A DNA stretch of 64,000 nucleotides. Source: Streptomyces cucumeris. Its GTDB lineage: Bacteria > Actinomycetota > Actinomycetes > Streptomycetales > Streptomycetaceae. The position numbers and the translations under genes are program-made. The first letter of the stretch is position 1, and each line of letters opens with the position of its first letter. The stretch covers positions 1-64,000 of the forward strand of contig NZ_JANCLX010000008.1 of assembly GCF_024295805.1 (NCBI RefSeq), written 5' to 3'. The notes beneath the pieces were generated by a model. The model did no database searches, was not told the origin of the DNA, and saw nothing but the letters and a program-made list of their open reading frames with translations. This document shows, piece after piece, positions 1 to 7,534 of the stretch.

Positions 1-128
1 GGGCGTTACGGTGGATCACGAGGGCCTCCTGCCATCGGCGTAGATGTCGCAATCCACACCGAGCCAGAAGGCCCTCACCTCGTTCAAGCACCCAGCACGC
101 GTGTCACCAACGTGCCGGGACAGCACAC
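1..128. other. left window edge, no gene seen
   Basis: No reading frame here shows convincing coding character, and the short frames do not resemble known proteins. The stretch ends directly at the left terminal repeat of the MITE-like element. It is probably intergenic upstream sequence of the cobalamin operon. Confidence 0.4.
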
Positions 129-349
129 CTAGGGCGTGTCCGCAAAGTCCCGCCGGGCCCGCGACGCCTGGCACGCACGCTCGCTGCGTTGTCGGGATCA
201 TCCGAGTAGGCCCGCCCCCAGACTCCGTCCGGGGGTACCCCCGCGAGGACGACCCTCCGCCTTGCGATCGCACGCTCCCCCGGCTACCGCCGGGAGGTGC
301 CCCCTGACGCCGCGGGCTGATCCGACGCGACTTTGCGGACACGCCCTAG
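129..349. mobile_element. MITE-like element with 20-bp terminal inverted repeats
   Basis: A 221-bp segment begins with CTAGGGCGTGTCCGCAAAGT (129-148) and ends with its perfect reverse complement (330-349). The hexamer GCACAC flanks it directly on both sides (123-128 and 350-355), as expected of a target-site duplication; CTAG itself is the alternative duplication. Nothing inside encodes a transposase: the frames are short and mirrored on both strands. Size, perfect termini and lack of coding capacity fit a miniature inverted-repeat element mobilised in trans. It sits just upstream of the cobalamin riboswitch and could influence that promoter. Confidence 0.75.
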
Positions 350-371
350 GCACACTCGTGCGTCGCAGGTC

Positions 372-605
372 ATGGGCGAGTTGACGGCCCTTCGCGGCCC
401 ATGGTGGACTTCCGGAGCCAAACGGCGGCAGCAGAGGAAGCCGGTGCGAATCCGGCGCGGTCCCGCCACTGTCACCGGGGAGCGCTCTCCCATCGCCTGC
501 ACGGGGTCACGGCTCGTCCGTACGGCTGGTCCGTACACGGAGCTGGAAGACCGGGAGAGCCGCGGATCCGGGAGCCAGGAGACTCTCCCCGCCGGTCACG
601 TCGAA
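372..605 (+). promoter_or_regulatory. cobalamin (AdoCbl) riboswitch
   Basis: The conserved B12-box core is present: GGAAGCCGGTG near 435-445, an AATCCGGCGCGG segment, then CCCGCCACTGT near 463-473, followed about 100 bases later by GGGAGCCAGGAGACTCTCC (570-588). These are the hallmark conserved blocks of cobalamin riboswitches. It lies upstream of cobD on the same strand. Family knowledge predicts that adenosylcobalamin represses expression of the downstream cob operon. The outer boundaries are estimates, because the closing P1 helix was not folded. Confidence 0.9.
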
Positions 606-639
606 CCAGGGCGCGGACCCTGAGTGAGGACATACCGCC

Positions 640-738
640 ATGCCCGGCATCGCCACGCCGCCGCCCCCGCCGCTCCGCGGCCCACTGGACGCGGACACCC
701 CGCGCATCCCCTTCTCCCGAGGCACGACGGCGGGCTGA
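640..738 (+). CDS. small ORF (32 aa) between riboswitch and cobD
   Basis: An ATG at 640 follows a purine-rich GTGAGGA (624-630) with a 9-base gap and opens a 32-codon frame ending at TGA 736-738, three bases before the cobD ATG at 742. The peptide is proline-rich near its N-terminus (five consecutive prolines) and I recognise no domain. cobD has no well-spaced Shine-Dalgarno sequence of its own, so translation of this ORF may couple to cobD. It could be a leader peptide acting with the riboswitch, or a chance frame in GC-rich DNA. The function is unknown. Confidence 0.4.
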   Translation: MPGIATPPPPPLRGPLDADTPRIPFSRGTTAG

Positions 739-741
739 GGG

Positions 742-1740
742 ATGCGTGCCGATCACGCCTCGTTCGCGTGCGGCGCCGCTCTCGGCTTCCTCGGCGACCT
801 CGCCACGGGCGACCCCCGCCGCGGCCACCCGGTGGCCGCGTTCGGGCGGGCCGCCCTGGCCGCCGAGCGCCGACTGTGGCGCGACCACCGCGGTTACGGG
901 GCCCTGCACACCGTGCTGTGCGCGGGCGGCGCGGCCGCCGGTGCCGCGCTGCTGACGCGTGCCGGACGGGCGGTGGCCGGGCGCCACCGCGCCGACATCG
1001 CCCTGACCGCCGCCGCCACCTGGGCCGTGCTGGGCGGTACGACGCTGGGGCGCGAGGCCCGCGCCGTCGGCGGCGCGCTGGCCGCCGGGGACGTCGAGGC
1101 CGCCCGGGAGCGGCTGCCGCACCTGTGCGGACGCGATCCGCAGGCACTGGACGCGCAGGCGATCGCCCGCGCGGTGGTGGAGTCGGTCGCGGAGAACACC
1201 TCCGACGCCGTGGTGGGCGCCCTGGTGTGGGGGGCGGTGGCCGGAGTACCCGGGCTCGTCGCCTTCCGGGCCGTGAACACCCTGGACGCCATGGTGGGCC
1301 ACAAGTCCCCGCGCTACCGCCGGTTCGGCTGGGCCGCGGCCCGGCTGGACGATGTCGCGGGCTGGCCGGGCGCGCGGCTGACGGCCGTTCTGGCGACGGT
1401 CGCGGGCCCCGACCCGCGCGGTGCCCGGCGGGCCTGGCGGCGGGACGGACGGCGCCATCCCAGCCCCAACGCGGGCCCGGTGGAGGCGTCGTTCGCGGGC
1501 GCCCTCGGGGTACGCCTCGGCGGCACCCTCGCGTACGCCGGCCGCGTCGAGCACCGGCCGGTGATGGGTGACGGACGGGCGGTGCGCACCGCCGACATCG
1601 ACCGCGCGGTGCGGCTGTCGCGGCGGGTGGGGGCACTGGCCCTGCTGACGTCGGTGACTGCACGGCTGGTGGTGGGCAGGGTTCTGTCCGACAGGGGCGG
1701 GGTCCCGGGCGGACCGGGCGAGCGGAGAGGGAAACGATGA
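742..1740 (+). CDS. cobD: adenosylcobinamide-phosphate synthase CobD/CbiB
   Basis: A 332-residue integral membrane protein of the CbiB/CobD family, which attaches the aminopropanol (phosphate) arm to adenosylcobyric acid in corrinoid synthesis. Diagnostic family segments are visible: [13 protein letters not shown] (about residues 147-159), [12 protein letters not shown] (about 178-189) and [18 protein letters not shown] (about 239-256). Hydrophobic segments lie throughout. The ATG at 742 follows the upstream small ORF by three bases and lacks a good ribosome site, suggesting translational coupling. The 3' end overlaps cobQ by 4 bp (ATGA). It is the first large gene behind the cobalamin riboswitch. 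Confidence 0.93.
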   Translation: MRADHASFACGAALGFLGDLATGDPRRGHPVAAFGRAALAAERRLWRDHRGYGALHTVLCAGGAAAGAALLTRAGRAVAGRHRADIALTAAATWAVLGGTTLGREARAVGGALAAGDVEAARERLPHLCGRDPQALDAQAIARAVVESVAENTSDAVVGALVWGAVAGVPGLVAFRAVNTLDAMVGHKSPRYRRFGWAAARLDDVAGWPGARLTAVLATVAGPDPRGARRAWRRDGRRHPSPNAGPVEASFAGALGVRLGGTLAYAGRVEHRPVMGDGRAVRTADIDRAVRLSRRVGALALLTSVTARLVVGRVLSDRGGVPGGPGERRGKR

Positions 1741-3269
1741 GCGGAACAGGGGGCGGGCTGCTCGTCGCCGGGACGACCTCGGACGCGGGCAAGAGCGTGG
1801 TCACGGCGGGCATCTGCCGTTGGCTGACCCGCAAGGGCGTACGGGTGGCACCGTTCAAGGCGCAGAACATGTCGCTCAACTCCTTCGTCACCCGGGACGG
1901 TGCGGAGATCGGACGGGCGCAGGCCATGCAGGCGGCCGCCGCACGCGTGGAGCCCAGCGCGCTGATGAACCCCGTACTGCTGAAGCCGGGCAGCGACCGC
2001 AGCAGCCAGGTGGTGCTGCTGGGCAGGCCGGTGGGCGAGATGAGCGCCCGCGGCTACCACGCGGAGCGGCGCGAAGGGCTGCTGGAGACGGTCACCGCCT
2101 GTCTGGAGGAGCTGCGGCGCACCCATGACGCGGTGATCTGCGAGGGCGCGGGCAGCCCCGCCGAGATCAATCTGCGCCGTACCGACATCGTGAACCTGGG
2201 GCTGGCGCGGGCCGCCGGGATCCCGGCGGTGGTGGTCGGGGACATCGACCGCGGCGGGGTGTTCGCGTCCTTCTTCGGGACCACCGCGCTGCTGTCCCCG
2301 GAGGACCAGCGCCATATCGCCGGTTATGTGGTCAACAAGTTCCGCGGCGATGTGACCCTGCTGGAGCCCGGTCTGGAGATGCTGCGCGGGCTCACCGGGC
2401 GGCCGACGCTCGGGGTGCTGCCGTTCGCCCACGGCCTGGGCATCGACGAGGAGGACGGGCTGCGGGTGTCGCTGCGCGGCGCGGTGCGCGAGAGCGTGGT
2501 CGCCCCGCCGCACGGCGCGGACATACTCCGAGTCGCGGTGACCGCCGTACCCCTGATGTCCAACTTCACCGATGTGGACGCGCTGGCCGCCGAACCGGGT
2601 GTGGTGGTGCGTTTCGTGGACCGCCCCGAGGAACTGGCCGACGCCGACCTGGTGGTCGTGCCGGGCACCCGCGGCACGGTCCGGGCGCTGGCGTGGCTGC
2701 GCGAGCGCGGGCTCGCGGACGCCCTTGTGCGACGGGCCGCCGAGGGGCGGCCGGTGCTGGGCATCTGCGGTGGCTTCCAGGTGCTGGGGCGGCGTATCGA
2801 GGACGAGGTCGAGTCACGGGCCGGAACGGTGGAGGGCCTCGGACTGCTGCCGGTGCGGGTGCGGTTCGCGGTGGAGAAGACCCTCGCCCGGCCGGTGGGC
2901 GAGGCCCTGGGCGAGCGGGTGGAGGGCTACGAGATCCACCACGGGGTCGCCGAACTCCTCGACGGCGGCGACGAACCCTTCCTCGACGGCTGCCGCGCGG
3001 GCTCGGTGTGGGGCACCCACTGGCACGGTTCGCTGGAGAGCGACGGCTTCCGGCGGGCCTTCCTGCGGCGGGTGGCCGCCGCGGCGGGCCGGGCGTTCGT
3101 CCCCGCGCCCGACACCCGGTTCGGGGAGCTGCGCGAGGAGCAGCTCGACCGCCTGGGCGATCTGATCGAGGAGCACGCCGACACGGACGCGCTGCTGCGG
3201 CTGATCGAGGACGGCCTGCCGGACGGGCTGCCCTTCGTACCGCCCGGGGCGCCAGGAGGAGCGAAGTGA
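1737..3269 (+). CDS. cobQ: cobyric acid synthase CobQ/CbiP
   Basis: At 510 residues this is normal length for the glutamine-dependent amidase that amidates adenosylcobyrinate a,c-diamide to cobyric acid. The N-terminal ATP-binding part carries [15 protein letters not shown] (about residues 9-23) and the family signature KAQNMSLNS (about 42-50). The C-terminal class I glutamine amidotransferase domain has the nucleophile Cys344 in [10 protein letters not shown] and a GTHWHGS segment that probably holds the catalytic histidine. The start overlaps cobD by 4 bp. The stop overlaps a GTG preceded by AGGAGG that opens a 17-codon ORF. Confidence 0.95.
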   Translation: MSGTGGGLLVAGTTSDAGKSVVTAGICRWLTRKGVRVAPFKAQNMSLNSFVTRDGAEIGRAQAMQAAAARVEPSALMNPVLLKPGSDRSSQVVLLGRPVGEMSARGYHAERREGLLETVTACLEELRRTHDAVICEGAGSPAEINLRRTDIVNLGLARAAGIPAVVVGDIDRGGVFASFFGTTALLSPEDQRHIAGYVVNKFRGDVTLLEPGLEMLRGLTGRPTLGVLPFAHGLGIDEEDGLRVSLRGAVRESVVAPPHGADILRVAVTAVPLMSNFTDVDALAAEPGVVVRFVDRPEELADADLVVVPGTRGTVRALAWLRERGLADALVRRAAEGRPVLGICGGFQVLGRRIEDEVESRAGTVEGLGLLPVRVRFAVEKTLARPVGEALGERVEGYEIHHGVAELLDGGDEPFLDGCRAGSVWGTHWHGSLESDGFRRAFLRRVAAAAGRAFVPAPDTRFGELREEQLDRLGDLIEEHADTDALLRLIEDGLPDGLPFVPPGAPGGAK

Positions 3270-3319
3270 GCATCCCGGACCGCGACCGCGTCACGACCGC
3301 TGGAGGTACCGCCGAATGA
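3266..3319 (+). CDS. 17-codon ORF bridging cobQ and the chelatase gene
   Basis: GTG at 3266 overlaps the cobQ stop codon and is preceded at 6 bases by a perfect AGGAGG (3254-3259), one of the strongest ribosome sites in the window. The frame runs 17 codons and stops at TGA 3317-3319, overlapping the ATG (3316) of the chelatase gene. The predicted peptide matches no family I recognise. It could be a genuine mini-gene, a translational relay that keeps ribosomes on the message, or the residue of a shrunken gene. Product stability and function are unknown. Confidence 0.4.
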   Translation: MSIPDRDRVTTAGGTAE

Positions 3320-5499
3320 CCACCGCCACCTATCCGTTCACCGCGGTCGTCGGGATGGCCGACATGCGGCTCGCCCTGTTGCTCAACGCGGTCTCCCCGG
3401 CCGTCGGCGGCGTCCTGGTGCGCGGGGAGAAGGGCACCGCGAAGTCCACGGCCGTCCGTGCCCTGGCCGCGCTGCTGCCGCCGGTCGGGGTGGTCCCCGG
3501 CTGCCGGTTCTCCTGCGATCCGGCGGCGCCCGATCCGGGGTGCCCGGACGGGCCGCATGAGCCGGGCACCGGCACCGCGCGGCCCGCGCGGATGGTCGAA
3601 CTGCCCGTCGGCGCCTCCGAGGACCGGCTGGTCGGCGCGCTGGACATCGAGCGGGCGCTGGCGGACGGGGTCAAGGCGTTCGAGCCGGGGCTGCTGGCCG
3701 ACGCGCACCGCGGGGTGCTCTACGTCGACGAGGTCAACCTGCTGCACGACCACTTGATCGACCTGCTGCTGGACGCGGCGGCCATGGGCGCCTCCTACGT
3801 GGAGCGCGAGGGCGTCTCGGTCCGGCACGCGGCGCGCTTCCTCCTGGTGGGCACCATGAACCCCGAGGAGGGCGAGCTGCGGCCGCAGTTGCTGGACCGC
3901 TTCGGGCTGACGGTCGAGGTCACCGCGTCACGCGACACCGAGGAGCGGGTCGAGGTGGTGCGGCGGCGGCTGGCGTACGACGAGGACCCGGCCGGGTTCG
4001 CGGGGCGCTGGGCGGAGGACGAGGGCAGTCTGCGCGAGCGCATCGCCGCGGCGCGCGCCCTGCTGCCGGAGGTGGTCCTGGGCGACCGGGCGCTGCGCCA
4101 GATCGCGGCGGTCTGTGCCGCGTTCGAGGTGGACGGGATGCGCGCGGACATCGTGACCGCGCGGACGGCCACGGCGCTGGCCGCCTGGGCGGGCCGGACG
4201 GATGTGCGCACCGAGGACGTGCGCCAGGCGGCGCTGCTGTCGCTCCCCCACCGGCGGCGCCGGGCGCCGTTCGACGCGCCGGGGCTGGACGAGGACAAAC
4301 TCGACGAGGTGCTGCGGCGGTTCGAGGACGAGGAGCCGGAGCCGCCGGAGCCGGACGGGGGTCCCGGCTCCGAGGAAGGTGACACCGACGGCGACGGTGA
4401 CGGCCCGGACGGGGGACCTGACGGCCCGGACGACGGGCCCGGCGGACCGGAGGGCGGCCCCGGCGGCGGGCTTCCGCACGACCGCGCGCAGGAGCCGCCG
4501 TCGCCGTCGGAGCCCGAGCCGTCCGTCCCCAGTCCGCGCGAGGGCGAGGCGGAAGCGGAGGCGGCGGACGACACCGGGACGCCCCAGGAGGCCGGGGGCG
4601 GCGCGGGCGCGGGCGGCGGTGAGAAGGCGGCCGTGGGCGCCGCCGAACCGTTCCGCACCCGGCGGCTGGACGTACCGGGCCTGGGCGAGGGGGCGGCCGG
4701 ACGGCGGTCGCGCGCCCGCACCGCGCACGGTCGCACCACCGGTGCCCGGCGCCCCCGCGCCACGCTCTCCTCGCTCCATCTGACGGCGACCGTACGGGCC
4801 GCGGCCCCGCATCAGCACGCGCGCGGGCGCCGCGGTCCGGGGCTGCTGGTGCGCCGGGACGATCTGCGCGAGGCGGTGCGCGAGGGCCGGGAGGGCAATC
4901 TCGTGCTGTTCGTGGTGGACGCGTCCGGGTCGATGGCCGCCCGCAAGCGCATGGGAGCCATCAAGGGCGCGGTGCTCTCCCTGCTGCTGGACGCCTATCA
5001 GCGGCGCGACAAGGTCGGGCTGATCACCTTCCGGGGTACGGACGCGGACCTGGCGCTGCCGCCCACCTCGTCGGTGGACGCGGCCGCCGCGCGGCTGGAG
5101 CGGCTGCCCACCGGTGGCCGGACCCCGCTGGCCGCCGGGCTGCTCAAGGCCCGCGAGGTGCTGCGGGTCGAGCGGCTGCGGGACCCCTCACGGCGGCCGC
5201 TGCTGGTCGTGGTCACCGACGGACGGGCCACCGAGGCCCGGCGGGAGGGCACGGCACGGCGGGACGCCACGAACGCGCCGGTGGCGCGGGCCGGGCAGGC
5301 GGCGCGGCTGCTCGCGGGCGACGGGATCGCCTCGGTGGTCGTGGACTGCGAGTCCGGGCCGGTGCGGCTCGGCCTCGCGGGGGCGCTCGCCCGGGAGCTG
5401 CGGGGCACACCGGTGACGCTGGACGAACTGCGCGCGGACCGGGTGACCGCGCTGGTCCGCGATGTACGGAACGTTTCGACCACACGGAGGGCCGCCTGA
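3316..5499 (+). CDS. magnesium/cobalt chelatase-like AAA+/VWA protein (ChlI-ChlD fusion type)
   Basis: This 727-residue protein joins an AAA+ ATPase module to a von Willebrand A module, as in ChlI/ChlD or CobS/CobT-type metal chelatase subunits. Walker A is GEKGTAKST (residues 37-45); Walker B lies in [13 protein letters not shown] (about 135-147). A long acidic and Pro/Gly/Glu-rich linker (about 330-450) leads to the VWA domain with MIDAS motif DASGSM (about 533-538), [10 protein letters not shown] and TDGRATEA. Within a cobalamin operon it most likely powers insertion of cobalt into the corrin ring. The large catalytic CobN subunit is not in this window. It ends TGATG into cobO. Confidence 0.85.
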   Translation: MTTATYPFTAVVGMADMRLALLLNAVSPAVGGVLVRGEKGTAKSTAVRALAALLPPVGVVPGCRFSCDPAAPDPGCPDGPHEPGTGTARPARMVELPVGASEDRLVGALDIERALADGVKAFEPGLLADAHRGVLYVDEVNLLHDHLIDLLLDAAAMGASYVEREGVSVRHAARFLLVGTMNPEEGELRPQLLDRFGLTVEVTASRDTEERVEVVRRRLAYDEDPAGFAGRWAEDEGSLRERIAAARALLPEVVLGDRALRQIAAVCAAFEVDGMRADIVTARTATALAAWAGRTDVRTEDVRQAALLSLPHRRRRAPFDAPGLDEDKLDEVLRRFEDEEPEPPEPDGGPGSEEGDTDGDGDGPDGGPDGPDDGPGGPEGGPGGGLPHDRAQEPPSPSEPEPSVPSPREGEAEAEAADDTGTPQEAGGGAGAGGGEKAAVGAAEPFRTRRLDVPGLGEGAAGRRSRARTAHGRTTGARRPRATLSSLHLTATVRAAAPHQHARGRRGPGLLVRRDDLREAVREGREGNLVLFVVDASGSMAARKRMGAIKGAVLSLLLDAYQRRDKVGLITFRGTDADLALPPTSSVDAAAARLERLPTGGRTPLAAGLLKAREVLRVERLRDPSRRPLLVVVTDGRATEARREGTARRDATNAPVARAGQAARLLAGDGIASVVVDCESGPVRLGLAGALARELRGTPVTLDELRADRVTALVRDVRNVSTTRRAA

Positions 5500-6095
5500 T
5501 GCCGCAAGGACAACCGACCGTCGTCCCCGACGACGGACTGACCACCCGCCAGCGCCGCAACCGTCCGCTGGTGCTCGTGCACACCGGCGTCGGCAAGGGG
5601 AAGTCCACGGCGGCGTTCGGGCTGGCGCTGCGGGCGTGGAACCAGAACTGGCCGGTCGGTGTATTTCAGTTTGTGAAGTCCGCGAAATGGCGGGTCGGCG
5701 AGGAGCGTGCGCTGCGCGTCCTGGGCGATTCGGGCGAAGGGGGGACCGTGGCATGGCACAAGATGGGCGAGGGCTGGTCATGGGTCCAGCGCGACATGGC
5801 GTCCAGCGAGGAGGCCGCGCGCGAGGGCTGGGAGCAGGTCAAGCGGGATCTCGCGGCGGAGACCTACCGGCTGTACGTGCTGGACGAGTTCGCGTATCCG
5901 ATGCACTGGGGCTGGGTGGACCCAGACGAGGTGGTGTCGGTGCTGCGGGACCGGCCGGGGACCCAGCACGTGGTCATCACCGGGCGCAACGCACCGGCGG
6001 CACTGCTGGACTTCGCCGATCTGGTCACCGATATGTCCAAGGTCAAGCACCCGATGGACACCGGTCAGAAGGGCCAGCGAGGCATCGAGTGGTGA
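5499..6095 (+). CDS. cobO: cob(I)yrinic acid a,c-diamide adenosyltransferase CobO/BtuR
   Basis: A 198-residue ATP:corrinoid adenosyltransferase of the CobO/BtuR family, forming the Co-C bond to 5'-deoxyadenosine. The atypical P-loop HTGVGKGKSTAAFGLALRAW (about residues 24-43) is diagnostic, as are VLDEFAYPM and VVITGRNAP further on. The length is normal. The ATG shares one base with the preceding TGA, with GGAGG 8 bases upstream. The gene overlaps cobB by 4 bp at its end. Confidence 0.95.
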   Translation: MPQGQPTVVPDDGLTTRQRRNRPLVLVHTGVGKGKSTAAFGLALRAWNQNWPVGVFQFVKSAKWRVGEERALRVLGDSGEGGTVAWHKMGEGWSWVQRDMASSEEAAREGWEQVKRDLAAETYRLYVLDEFAYPMHWGWVDPDEVVSVLRDRPGTQHVVITGRNAPAALLDFADLVTDMSKVKHPMDTGQKGQRGIEW

Positions 6096-7534
6096 ACGTT
6101 CCCCGTCTGGTCATCGCCGCTCCCTCCTCCGGGAGCGGCAAGACGACCGTCACCGCGGGGCTGATGGCCGCGTTCGCGGAGCGGGGGCTGGATGTCTCCC
6201 CGCACAAGGTCGGACCGGACTACATCGACCCCGGCTACCACGCGCTGGCCGTGTCCCGGTCCGCCGGTTCTCCCGGCGTGGGCTCCGCCGGTGGGGGCTC
6301 CCGTCCCGGCCGGAACCTGGACGCCTACCTCTGTAGTCCGGACCGGATCGCCCCGCTGTTCCTGCACGGTTCGGCAGGCTGTGATCTGGCCCTGGTCGAG
6401 GGGGTGATGGGCCTGTTCGACGGGGCGGCCGGACAGGGTGAGCTGGCCTCCACGGCCCATGTGGCCAAGCTGCTGCGCGCCCCGGTGGTGCTGGTGGTGG
6501 ACGCGTCCTCGCAGTCGCGTTCGGTGGCCGCGCTGGTCCACGGCTTCGCCTCCTGGGACCCGGAGGTGCGGGTCGCCGGGGTGATCCTCAACAAGGTCGG
6601 TTCGGACCGGCACGAGGTGATGCTGCGCGAGGCGCTGGAGGGGTCGGGCGTCCCGGTGTTCGGCGTGCTGCGCCGTACGGACGCGGTGCGGGCGCCCAGC
6701 CGCCATCTGGGGCTGGTGCCGGTGGCCGAGCGGCGGGCGGAGGCGGTGGGTTCGGCGGCCGCGCTCGCCGCGCGGGTGCGCGAGGGATGCGATCTGGACG
6801 GCCTGCTGGCGCTGGCGCGCAGCGCGCCGCCGCTGTCCGGGCCGGTGTGGGATCCGGTGGCGGAGATACGGGCCACGGCTGCCGCGCCGGTCGCGGGCGC
6901 CGTGCCCGCCGTCGGCGGTCCGGTGGTCGCGGTCGCGGGCGGCCCCGCGTTCACCTTCTCCTATGCGGAGCACGGTGAGTTGCTCACCGCGGCCGGGGCG
7001 CGGGTCGTCCCGTTCGACCCGCTGCGGGACGAGCGTCTCCCGGAGGGCACGGCGGGCGTGGTGATCGGTGGCGGCTTCCCCGAGGTGTATGCGCCCGAGC
7101 TGTCGGCCAACGAGCCGCTGCGGGCGGAGATGGTCCGGCTGGCCGCGTCGGGCGCGCCGATCGCGGCCGAGTGCGCCGGGCTGCTGTATCTGGCGCGTTC
7201 GCTCGACGGGCAGCCGATGTGCGGGGTGCTTGAGGGAGAAGCACGGATGTCGGACCGGCTGACCCTTGGCTACCGTGAGGCCGTGGCCGTTTCCGACACC
7301 GCTCTCGCCGTCGCCGGGACACGGGTGCGCGGACACGAGTTCCACCGCACCGCCATCATCCCGGGCGCGGGGCCGGACCCCGCCTGGGGCATCGTCCACC
7401 CGGAGCGCCGCATCGAGGGGTTCGCCCAGGGCGGGGTGCACGCCTCGTACCTCCATGTCCACTGGGCCGCGGTCCCGTCCGTGGCGGCCCGGTTCGTCGC
7501 CGGATGCGTCTCCTGTGCCAGCCGCGCGGGGTGA
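6092..7534 (+). CDS. cobB: cobyrinate a,c-diamide synthase CobB/CbiA
   Basis: A protein of 480 residues from the GTG at 6092, which overlaps the cobO stop. CobB amidates cobyrinate at the a and c side chains using glutamine and ATP. The ATPase domain has SSGSGKTTVTAG (about 10-21) and KVGPDYIDPGYH. The glutamine amidotransferase domain has the nucleophile Cys361 in AAECAGLLYL and a C-terminal HASYLHVHW. An unusual Gly/Ser/Pro-rich insertion (about residues 58-70) separates the conserved GYHALAVSR and GRNLDAYL segments, which normally lie closer together. The enzyme is probably functional, since all catalytic motifs remain. Confidence 0.93.
   Translation: MNVPRLVIAAPSSGSGKTTVTAGLMAAFAERGLDVSPHKVGPDYIDPGYHALAVSRSAGSPGVGSAGGGSRPGRNLDAYLCSPDRIAPLFLHGSAGCDLALVEGVMGLFDGAAGQGELASTAHVAKLLRAPVVLVVDASSQSRSVAALVHGFASWDPEVRVAGVILNKVGSDRHEVMLREALEGSGVPVFGVLRRTDAVRAPSRHLGLVPVAERRAEAVGSAAALAARVREGCDLDGLLALARSAPPLSGPVWDPVAEIRATAAAPVAGAVPAVGGPVVAVAGGPAFTFSYAEHGELLTAAGARVVPFDPLRDERLPEGTAGVVIGGGFPEVYAPELSANEPLRAEMVRLAASGAPIAAECAGLLYLARSLDGQPMCGVLEGEARMSDRLTLGYREAVAVSDTALAVAGTRVRGHEFHRTAIIPGAGPDPAWGIVHPERRIEGFAQGGVHASYLHVHWAAVPSVAARFVAGCVSCASRAG

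Noticed and set aside
596..1927. 443-codon minus-strand frame opposite cobD
   Set aside because: Arg/Pro/Gly-rich mirror of cobD's codon bias with no family motif; cobD and the riboswitch account for the strand.
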